A stretch of 5,008 nucleotides of DNA. Origin: an uncultured Clostridia bacterium. Lineage in GTDB: Bacteria > Bacillota_A > Clostridia > Oscillospirales > Ruminococcaceae. The stretch is taken from positions 1 to 5,008 of the forward strand of contig CAMVPV010000133.1 in the NCBI GenBank assembly GCA_947169455.1. Reading direction: 5' to 3'. The notes below the pieces were generated by a model. That model ran no database searches. It worked only from the letters and a program-made list of their open reading frames with translations, and was not told where the DNA came from. The translations under genes were made by a program, and so were the position numbers. Below are positions 1 through 5,008 of the stretch, piece after piece (the stretch's first letter is position 1; each line of letters starts with the position of its first letter).

Positions 1-1
1 G

Positions 2-1540
2 AGCGACAACGATATGGAATATGTGAAGCAGGTCAACCCCGCATGGCACAGCACGCTTGTGGAAGCCTGCATTGAGAGCGTAGTGCTCTTCCCGCTGCGT
101 TACAACAATCAGCTGCTCGGTTTTATATGGGCTACCAATTTCGACACGCGCAATACCATGCGCATAAAGGAGACGCTCGAGCTCACCACGTTTTTCATGT
201 CCTCTCAGATAGCGAGCTATCAGCTCGTTGAGCGCCTTAAAATGCTCAGCTATACCGATACTCTCACGGGACTGCCCAACCGCTTTGCCTGCTCCGAGTA
301 CGTTGACTCGCTCATTAAGCGCGGCGCGAGATTTACTATGGTGTCGGCAGATATCAACGGGTTCAAGAGCATCAATGATACCATGGGCTTCGATATGGGC
401 AACAAGGTGCTCAAAAAGATCGCCTCCCGCTGGAAGAAGATAGCCGAAAACGGCATCACCGGCACTCAGGATACCGTATATCGCCTCAGCGGAGACGAAT
501 TTGCGCTGGTGATATGCGATTACCGCTCCGATGATGACGTGATGGATACCATAAAGCAGTATGAATCCACGCTCGGCAACCGCATGACGATAGACCGCTG
601 CGACCTCTACATCAGCGCGAGCTTCGGATATGCGCAATATCCCGATGACACGCAGGCAGCCGACCCGCTGCTCTCCTATGCGTATGCTGCGATGCACGAG
701 GTAAAGCGCCTGAACAGCAGCAATCACATACTGCGGTTCACACCCGATATGCTGAAACTGGAGCGCACGCTCGAAGTAGAGCGCAAGATACGCGATGCCC
801 TCGAAAATGATACGGTATATTTCAATCTCCAGCCTCAGTACGATATGTCACACAGGCTGCGCGGATTTGAAGCGCTCGCCCGCATGAAGGACGCCGACGG
901 GAACATGATCAGCCCCGGAGAGTTCATCCCCGTTGCCGAAAAGGTCGGGCTGATCGACAGGGTGGACGGCACCGTATTCCGCAAGGCAGCCGATTTCCTC
1001 GGCTCCGTGCTGAAAGGCACCGATGCTGACATCACCCTCAGCGTGAACGTTTCGGTAAGGCACCTCATGAAGAACGACTTTCTGGATGAAGTGCGCTCCG
1101 TGCTCGCGGACAGCGGGCTCTCCGCAAAGCAGCTCGAGATAGAGATAACCGAATCCATAATGATAGATTCGGCGGAAAAGGCGCTCAGCTGTATAGATGA
1201 ACTGCGCGAAATGGGCATAAAGATAGCTATCGATGATTTCGGAACGGGGTATTCCTCACTCAGCTACCTGAACAAGTTCCCCGCGAACCTGCTCAAGATA
1301 GACAAATCGTTCATCGACAAGATGAACACGGGAGAATCCTCAAAGCAGTACGTTGCCGCGATAATCTCGATAGGGCACATCATGGATTTTGATGTTATCG
1401 CCGAGGGCGTTGAGGAAACGGAACAGCTCGAAACGCTGCGCAGCATAGGGTGCGATTTCATACAGGGCTATATATGGGGGCGTCCTCTGCCGAAGGAAGA
1501 AGCCGGCAAGCTCGTTAAGGAAGCACTGAACATGAGCTGA
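2..1540 (+). CDS. GAF-GGDEF-EAL c-di-GMP phosphodiesterase (5' partial)
   Basis: Probable cytoplasmic c-di-GMP phosphodiesterase that cleaves c-di-GMP to pGpG. The frame is open to the left edge (four codons precede the first visible ATG at 14, and no ribosome binding site lies in front of it), so the true start is outside the window. Counting from that ATG, residues 1-75 resemble the second half of a GAF sensor domain, followed by the LSYTDTLTGLPNR linker into a GGDEF domain (about 78-242) and an EAL domain (about 250-505). The EAL domain has E286 of EALAR, N345, E377 of EITE, D407-D408 of DDFGTG, K428, E464 and Q484, the expected metal-binding and catalytic set, so it is predicted active. 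The GGDEF motif reads SGDEF (159-163), the usual GHxxGD motif reads GFDMGN (N130), and the RxxD inhibitory site is GTQD, so cyclase activity is doubtful and a GTP-binding regulatory role is plausible. The next gene begins 37 bases downstream and may be co-transcribed. Confidence 0.93.
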   Translation, partial: SDNDMEYVKQVNPAWHSTLVEACIESVVLFPLRYNNQLLGFIWATNFDTRNTMRIKETLELTTFFMSSQIASYQLVERLKMLSYTDTLTGLPNRFACSEYVDSLIKRGARFTMVSADINGFKSINDTMGFDMGNKVLKKIASRWKKIAENGITGTQDTVYRLSGDEFALVICDYRSDDDVMDTIKQYESTLGNRMTIDRCDLYISASFGYAQYPDDTQAADPLLSYAYAAMHEVKRLNSSNHILRFTPDMLKLERTLEVERKIRDALENDTVYFNLQPQYDMSHRLRGFEALARMKDADGNMISPGEFIPVAEKVGLIDRVDGTVFRKAADFLGSVLKGTDADITLSVNVSVRHLMKNDFLDEVRSVLADSGLSAKQLEIEITESIMIDSAEKALSCIDELREMGIKIAIDDFGTGYSSLSYLNKFPANLLKIDKSFIDKMNTGESSKQYVAAIISIGHIMDFDVIAEGVEETEQLETLRSIGCDFIQGYIWGRPLPKEEAGKLVKEALNMS

Positions 1541-1559
1541 ACTCCCCCTATTTTGTATA

Positions 1560-1577
1560 AATGAGGTGAAACTCATT
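1560..1577 (+). promoter_or_regulatory. Ribosome binding site within a small hairpin
   Basis: GAGGTGA (1563-1569) is a Shine-Dalgarno sequence 8-9 bases before the ATG at 1578. This spacing favours that ATG over the in-frame GTG at 1566, which lies inside the Shine-Dalgarno sequence itself. AATGAG (1560-1565) can pair perfectly with CTCATT (1572-1577) around a six-base loop, GTGAAA. That would partly hide the ribosome binding site directly before the start codon. The pairing is seen in the sequence; any regulatory effect is inference, and a 6-bp stem of mostly A-T pairs is weak. Confidence 0.5.
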
Positions 1578-3029
1578 ATGAGATTATCACTGGGCAAAAA
1601 AATAGTCATCATGATAGTTCTGGTCGCGGTGCTGCTTATCGTTGCCTGTATCGCTGTCAGCGGCATAGTGGTGCAGAACATGATGAACAAGGAATATATC
1701 CTCACCGCCGATTCAATGGCAGCGACGGTCGCCTCGATAGTTGACGGCGACCGCATGGAGGAGATAGCGGACAAGGTGATGGATATGTACCGCGCTTCCT
1801 CCGTAAGGCTCGACAACACGAAGCAGAGCGCCCCGTCATTCGATGCCTATACAGAACAGTTCCTTCCGCTGATGCAGGATGAAGCGTATATCGATATACA
1901 GAATTCTCTGCGGAGCATTCAGGACGTGAACGAGGTGGACTGCGTATATACGCTGGGCGTTTCTCCCGAAGACCTCACGCTGGTGTATATCGTCGATGCC
2001 GCATACGATGAAGAGTTTGTCACGCCGGGGCGGTTCGACTTTGTTGAGGAGAGCTGCTATCCGTATCTTGACGACCTCACGCAGGGTTTTCCGGCGTTCA
2101 TCACGAATACGAGGGAATACGGCTGGATGGTCACATCCTGCGCGCCGATATACAACAGCAGCGGAGAAGTGGTCTGTTTTGCGGCGGTCGATCTCAGCAT
2201 GAACGATATAAACGGCAAGATACATGAATTCCTGCTGGTGCTGTCGGGGATACTGATATTCCTTACAGTCATTATATGCATATTCTCGATACTGTATGTA
2301 AAGCACAAGATAGTCGATCCGATAAATACACTGTCTGTAGCTGCGGAGCATTACGGAGAAAATCAGGTGAACCGCGGGCATGAGTTCAGCACGCTGAAAA
2401 TACACACGGGCGACGAACTGGAGATACTTCTCGGCTCCATGGTGAAAATGGAGCGGGACATAGACAGCTACATCGAGAACCTCACACACACGCGGGAGCA
2501 GCTTTCCACGGCGAGGCAGCAGGCTGACGATATGAACGAGCTCGCACACAAGGATTCGCTCACGGGGATACGCAACCGCCTTGCCTATGACAAGGAGGTA
2601 ATACGCATAGACTGCGAGCTTCAGGACGGCAAGCATGAATTCGGCATAGCAATGGTCGATCTGAACTTCCTTAAGGTGATAAACGACACGCACGGTCACA
2701 AGTACGGCAATATCGCTATAATCACGCTCTGTCAGATGATATGCGAGATATTCCGTCATTCGCCGGTATTCCGCATAGGCGGCGATGAATTTGCGGTGAT
2801 ACTGAAAAATCACGATTACAACAATATCGATGCGCTTGTAAAGAAGTTCAACCGGCAGATAGAGCTTCTGAGGGAGGATGAATCTCTGCAGCCGTGGGAA
2901 CAGGTATCTGCGGCGATAGGGTATGCTGTGTTTGACCCGTATTCCGACCACTGCGTGGAGGATGTTTTCAAACGGGCAGACTTCAATATGTACGAGCGCA
3001 AGAAAGAGATGAAGGCTCAGCGCAAGTAA
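1578..3029 (+). CDS. Membrane Cache-HAMP-GGDEF diguanylate cyclase
   Basis: Probable diguanylate cyclase (2 GTP to c-di-GMP) controlled by an extracellular signal. From the ATG at 1578 the protein has 483 residues: a short basic N-terminus (MRLSLGKK), membrane segment 1 (about 9-32), an outside sensor region (about 33-217), membrane segment 2 (about 218-241), a HAMP linker (about 242-298, with DPINTL at 247-252 and a GDELEIL segment), a short coiled region, and a C-terminal GGDEF domain (about 322-480). The sensor region looks like a Cache domain: the stretch with YGWMVTSCAPIYNSSGEVV (181-199) followed by AAVDLSM is typical of that fold. The GGDEF motif is intact (401-405) and the metal-binding D361 and N369 are present. 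The RxxD inhibitory site is replaced by FRHS, so product feedback is not expected. The GHxxGD motif ends in N378. The ligand is unknown. It follows the EAL gene after 37 bases, probably in the same transcript. Confidence 0.92.
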   Translation: MRLSLGKKIVIMIVLVAVLLIVACIAVSGIVVQNMMNKEYILTADSMAATVASIVDGDRMEEIADKVMDMYRASSVRLDNTKQSAPSFDAYTEQFLPLMQDEAYIDIQNSLRSIQDVNEVDCVYTLGVSPEDLTLVYIVDAAYDEEFVTPGRFDFVEESCYPYLDDLTQGFPAFITNTREYGWMVTSCAPIYNSSGEVVCFAAVDLSMNDINGKIHEFLLVLSGILIFLTVIICIFSILYVKHKIVDPINTLSVAAEHYGENQVNRGHEFSTLKIHTGDELEILLGSMVKMERDIDSYIENLTHTREQLSTARQQADDMNELAHKDSLTGIRNRLAYDKEVIRIDCELQDGKHEFGIAMVDLNFLKVINDTHGHKYGNIAIITLCQMICEIFRHSPVFRIGGDEFAVILKNHDYNNIDALVKKFNRQIELLREDESLQPWEQVSAAIGYAVFDPYSDHCVEDVFKRADFNMYERKKEMKAQRK

Positions 3030-3065
3030 AAATTGACAATGGAAAATTGACGTCCGACCGTCAAT
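3029..3065 (+). repeat. Short direct and inverted ATTGAC repeats
   Basis: AAAATTGAC occurs twice, at 3029-3037 and 3043-3051, with a 14-base period, starting in the stop codon of the cyclase gene. The second copy is also the left arm of a perfect 7-bp inverted repeat, ATTGACG (3046-3052) with CGTCAAT (3059-3065), around a six-base loop. It could be a remnant of a dispersed intergenic repeat or a small structure at the mRNA end. Its function is not known from the sequence. Confidence 0.55.
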
Positions 3066-3070
3066 ACAAT

Positions 3071-3112
3071 GCCGCGGCTGTCCGGTGTGGACTGCCGCGG
3101 TCACTGTTTTTA
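3071..3112 (+). terminator. Probable Rho-independent terminator
   Basis: CCGCGGC (3072-3078) pairs with GCCGCGG (3094-3100), and after one T-T mismatch GTCC (3080-3083) pairs with GGAC (3089-3092) around a five-base loop, GGTGT. This very stable GC-rich hairpin is followed by TCACTG and a run of five T (3107-3111). The T run begins about six bases after the stem, so it is not an ideal intrinsic terminator. Its place after the cyclase gene and before a good promoter supports the call. It should separate the c-di-GMP genes from the RyR-DHH operon. Confidence 0.7.
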
Positions 3113-3158
3113 TTCCATGGCTTGCGGGCTGCGTTTTGAATAAAATGAGAAAAATATA

Positions 3159-3187
3159 TTGAATTTCATATAATAATATGTTATACT
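3159..3187 (+). promoter_or_regulatory. Sigma-A-type extended -10 promoter
   Basis: A -35 box TTGAAT (3159-3164) and a -10 box TATACT (3182-3187) are separated by exactly 17 bases, and the -10 box has the extended TGn element (TG at 3179-3180). The surrounding 3134-3206 is very A+T-rich compared with the genes. Transcription would start near 3194, leaving a leader of about 27 bases before the GTG at 3221, too short for a riboswitch. A second -10-like TATAAT at 3169-3174 lacks a good -35 box. This promoter should drive the RyR-domain gene and the coupled phosphoesterase gene. Confidence 0.8.
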
Positions 3188-3203
3188 CAAATCATAAACA
3201 AAC

Positions 3204-3211
3204 AAAGGAGG
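3204..3211 (+). promoter_or_regulatory. Strong ribosome binding site for a GTG start
   Basis: AAAGGAGG is a near-perfect Shine-Dalgarno sequence nine bases before the GTG at 3221. It fixes the start of the RyR-domain gene at this GTG; the nearby ATG at 3225 is out of frame. The strong site suggests efficient translation in spite of the GTG codon. Confidence 0.85.
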
Positions 3212-3220
3212 ATAACAGCC

Positions 3221-3508
3221 GTGTATGTACCTTCACCCGCAGATACGAGCAGTATCGTGTTTGACAGTGATATAGAGGAGCTTATCGAGAAGATAGCCGA
3301 GAATGTTCATGAGGTATGGGCGAAAAACAGGGCAGATGAGGGCTGGACGTATGGTGCGGAAAGGAACGACGCACTGAAGCAGACCCCCTGCCTTGTGCCG
3401 TATTCCGAGCTGCCCGAGATAGAAAAGGACTACGACCGCCATACCGCCGCCGAAACGCTCAAGCTGATAATCAAGCTGGGCTACCGCATCGAAAGGCAGG
3501 AGAACTGA
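3221..3508 (+). CDS. Stand-alone RyR-domain protein
   Basis: A 95-residue cytoplasmic protein consisting almost entirely of one RyR domain, the repeat first described in animal ryanodine receptor calcium channels and also found as small bacterial proteins. Diagnostic parts are NVHEVWAKNR (28-37), GWTYG (41-45), R48-N49-D50, CLVPYSELP (57-65), EKDYDR (68-73), T75, E78 and a final helix ending in LGYRI (86-90). There is no signal peptide or membrane segment. The function in bacteria is not established; in the animal receptors the equivalent repeat region has been reported to bind adenine nucleotides, so a ligand-sensing role is a reasonable guess. The start is a GTG with a strong ribosome binding site. 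The stop codon at 3506-3508 is immediately followed by the ATG of the DHH phosphoesterase, which implies translational coupling and a shared task. Domain identity is confident; role is not. Confidence 0.9.
   Translation: MYVPSPADTSSIVFDSDIEELIEKIAENVHEVWAKNRADEGWTYGAERNDALKQTPCLVPYSELPEIEKDYDRHTAAETLKLIIKLGYRIERQEN
3498..3502 (+). promoter_or_regulatory. Ribosome binding site inside the RyR gene
   Basis: AGGAG lies six bases before the ATG at 3509, within the last codons of the RyR-domain gene. It decides the start of the phosphoesterase gene and, with the TGA-ATG junction that has no bases between, indicates coupled translation. Confidence 0.8.
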
Positions 3509-4984
3509 ATGAGACTGAACAGACTTCTTGATTACAGCGATATCGCGATACAGTGCCACGACTTTCCCGACGCCGATACCATAGCATCGGGATTTGCCGT
3601 ATATAAATACCTTAAAGCCAACGGAAAGGAGCCCGTGCTTTTCTATGCGGGGCGCAGCAGGATTCAGAAGGCGAATATGCGCATAATGGTCGATCATCTT
3701 AATATACCGGTGCAGTATCTCACCGCGCTCGACCATGTGCCGGAAATGCTCGTTACGGTCGATTGCGCATACGGCGAGAGCAATGTGCAGCATATCGACG
3801 CGGAAAACACCGCAGTTATAGATCACCATATCTGCCGCAGGGAGCTTCCGGAGCTGAACGAGGTGCGGAGCGGCTACGGCAGCTGTGCCGCGGTGCTGCG
3901 TCAGATGCTCATGGATGAGGGCGTGGATATCAACGCGGACAGGGAACTCGCGACCGCGCTGTATTACGGTCTGTTTATGGACACCAATATGTTCGCGGAG
4001 ATAGGTCACCCCGCGGACAAGGATCTGCGCGACCTCACCCTCTATGATGAGGGGCTTATACTTCTGCTGAAAAACTCCAACCTCACCGACACCGAAATGA
4101 CGATAGTCGCCGATGCGCTGAAAAACTGCGTATATATAAGGGAATACGACCTCGCGGTGAGCTGTGCAAGGCAGTGCGACCCCAATATACTCGGCTTCAT
4201 CAGCGATCTCATAATACAGATAGACACGGTGGGGTGCTGTGTGGTGTTCAGTCAGAACCCCGCGGGATACAAGATGTCTGTGCGGAGCTGCAGCGACACC
4301 GTGAACGCCGCCGATCTCGCAAAATATATCGCCGACGGCGACGGCGGGGGACACTCGCAGAAGGCGGGCGGATTCATAAATCATGTTATCGTCGGGGAGG
4401 AAGACCCCATGACATTCGTTACCGAGAAAATGGTATCATATCTGCGGGATGCCGACGTGCTTTATGCGGGCAGGGATCATATCGGCACCGACGGCACGAA
4501 GCTTTACCGCAAGCGCGACAACGTGCTGGGGTATATCCCATCGACCGCACTGACGCAGAGCGGCGGCGAGCTGCTGATACGTATGCTCGAAGCTGATACG
4601 GTGATAAAGGCGGACGAGGACGTATATATCATGGTAGGCGTGGCAGGCGAGGTGTATCCGATAGGCAGGGATGTGTTTGAAAAGCGCTATGCCCCGTGCG
4701 ATGAACGGATATCCTGCACTTATGACTATGTGCCGTCGGTGATAGACAAGGCGAACAAGACGAGGATACCGCTCACCGAGCGCATACACAGCTGCCGTGC
4801 GCTCAGCAGCTCGGAGATAATGGCAAAGCCGCTCGTGAAATATACGAAGGTGTTCACGCAGTGGAGCACGAACGGCTTTCTGTACGGCGAGCCGGGCGAT
4901 CATATAGCTGCGCGCGCGGACGACGACACGGATTTCTACATCATCAAGAAGGATGTATTTTCCCGGCTGTATGAGGATGCATAA
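3509..4984 (+). CDS. DHH/DHHA1 phosphoesterase with C-terminal extension
   Basis: Probable manganese-dependent phosphoesterase of the DHH family, NrnA/pAp-phosphatase-like, 491 residues. Metal-binding motifs are all visible: HDFPDAD (17-23, with H17, D21, D23), D85 in VTVDCAYGE, the signature DHH at 105-107, and D158 in LFMDTNMF. A DHHA1 substrate-binding domain follows, with YKMSVRSCS (254-262) and GGGH (279-282) leading into KAGGFI. Relatives hydrolyse short oligonucleotides such as pGpG, 3'-phosphoadenosine 5'-phosphate, or cyclic dinucleotides; the sequence does not tell which. NrnA-type enzymes end near residue 320, so about 170 further residues here are an addition. It appears to hold two related modules (about 322-395 and 396-491), each ending in an acidic stretch, a tyrosine-rich strand and a basic-DVF-x-x-x-Y ending (GRDVFEKRY and KKDVFSRLY). 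No membrane segment is seen. It is coupled to the RyR-domain gene upstream. Confidence 0.9.
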   Translation: MRLNRLLDYSDIAIQCHDFPDADTIASGFAVYKYLKANGKEPVLFYAGRSRIQKANMRIMVDHLNIPVQYLTALDHVPEMLVTVDCAYGESNVQHIDAENTAVIDHHICRRELPELNEVRSGYGSCAAVLRQMLMDEGVDINADRELATALYYGLFMDTNMFAEIGHPADKDLRDLTLYDEGLILLLKNSNLTDTEMTIVADALKNCVYIREYDLAVSCARQCDPNILGFISDLIIQIDTVGCCVVFSQNPAGYKMSVRSCSDTVNAADLAKYIADGDGGGHSQKAGGFINHVIVGEEDPMTFVTEKMVSYLRDADVLYAGRDHIGTDGTKLYRKRDNVLGYIPSTALTQSGGELLIRMLEADTVIKADEDVYIMVGVAGEVYPIGRDVFEKRYAPCDERISCTYDYVPSVIDKANKTRIPLTERIHSCRALSSSEIMAKPLVKYTKVFTQWSTNGFLYGEPGDHIAARADDDTDFYIIKKDVFSRLYEDA

Positions 4985-5008
4985 AACCGCCGCCCCCCGT
5001 GTATTCAC

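Noticed and set aside
1556..1561. TATAAA resembling a -10 box before the cyclase gene
   Set aside because: No -35 box lies 16-18 bases upstream, and the transcript would begin inside or after the ribosome binding site, so it is unlikely to be a promoter.
1566..1577. GTG at 1566 as the start of the cyclase gene
   Set aside because: The GTG is part of the Shine-Dalgarno sequence for the ATG at 1578 and has no ribosome binding site of its own.
1836..3104. Long minus-strand open frame (422 residues) opposite the cyclase gene
   Set aside because: It lies opposite a clearly recognised gene, shows no known domain, is rich in His, Arg, Tyr and Val as expected from antisense reading, and runs through the terminator hairpin.
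3030..3220. Possible c-di-GMP riboswitch in the intergenic gap
   Set aside because: No GEMM-type conserved core is visible, and the inferred transcript leader is only about 27 bases long.
3233..4384. Long minus-strand open frame (383 residues) opposite the RyR and DHH genes
   Set aside because: It spans the junction of two well-supported + strand genes and has no recognisable motif; the codon bias of the + strand explains the lack of stops.
4436..5008. Minus-strand open frame at the right edge
   Set aside because: Same antisense composition, opposite the end of the DHH gene, with no domain or convincing ribosome binding site.
1..5008. CRISPR arrays, tRNA or rRNA genes, insertion sequences
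   Set aside because: No regularly spaced repeats, no transposase, no terminal inverted repeats and no tRNA-like structure were seen; nearly all of the window is coding.

Overview
The window looks like chromosomal DNA of an anaerobic Firmicute, most likely a Clostridia member of the Ruminococcus/Oscillospiraceae type. This is inferred from strong AGGAGG-type ribosome binding sites, sigma-A-like promoter elements in an A+T-rich gap, heavy use of the ATA isoleucine codon in moderately GC-rich genes, and GAF/Cache-GGDEF signalling proteins typical of these gut bacteria. The genus is not proven by the sequence. All four genes are on the + strand.

Layout. Positions 1-1540 hold the 3' part of a GAF-GGDEF-EAL gene whose reading frame is open to the left edge. 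Its EAL domain keeps the c-di-GMP phosphodiesterase residues, while its GGDEF domain is degenerate. After a 37-base gap, 1578-3029 encodes a membrane protein with an extracellular Cache-like sensor, a HAMP segment and a GGDEF domain, a probable diguanylate cyclase. The gap 3030-3220 contains short repeats, a GC-rich hairpin followed by a T run (probable terminator), and then a near-consensus extended -10 promoter. This promoter should drive a tight two-gene operon: a 95-residue stand-alone RyR-domain protein (3221-3508) and, one base after its stop codon, a 491-residue DHH/DHHA1 phosphoesterase (3509-4984) with an unusual C-terminal extension made of two similar modules. The last 24 bases hold no gene.

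How the genes fit together. The first two form a c-di-GMP make/break pair: a periplasm- or outside-facing sensor linked to synthesis, and a cytoplasmic GAF-regulated protein linked to degradation. The second pair looks like a nucleotide-handling unit. DHH/DHHA1 enzymes hydrolyse short oligonucleotides, pAp or cyclic dinucleotides, and the RyR domain may be a small-molecule (possibly nucleotide) sensor. The RyR-DHH pair is the least explained part of the window and the best candidate for an undescribed system. A link to c-di-GMP turnover, for example removal of pGpG, is possible but only inferred.
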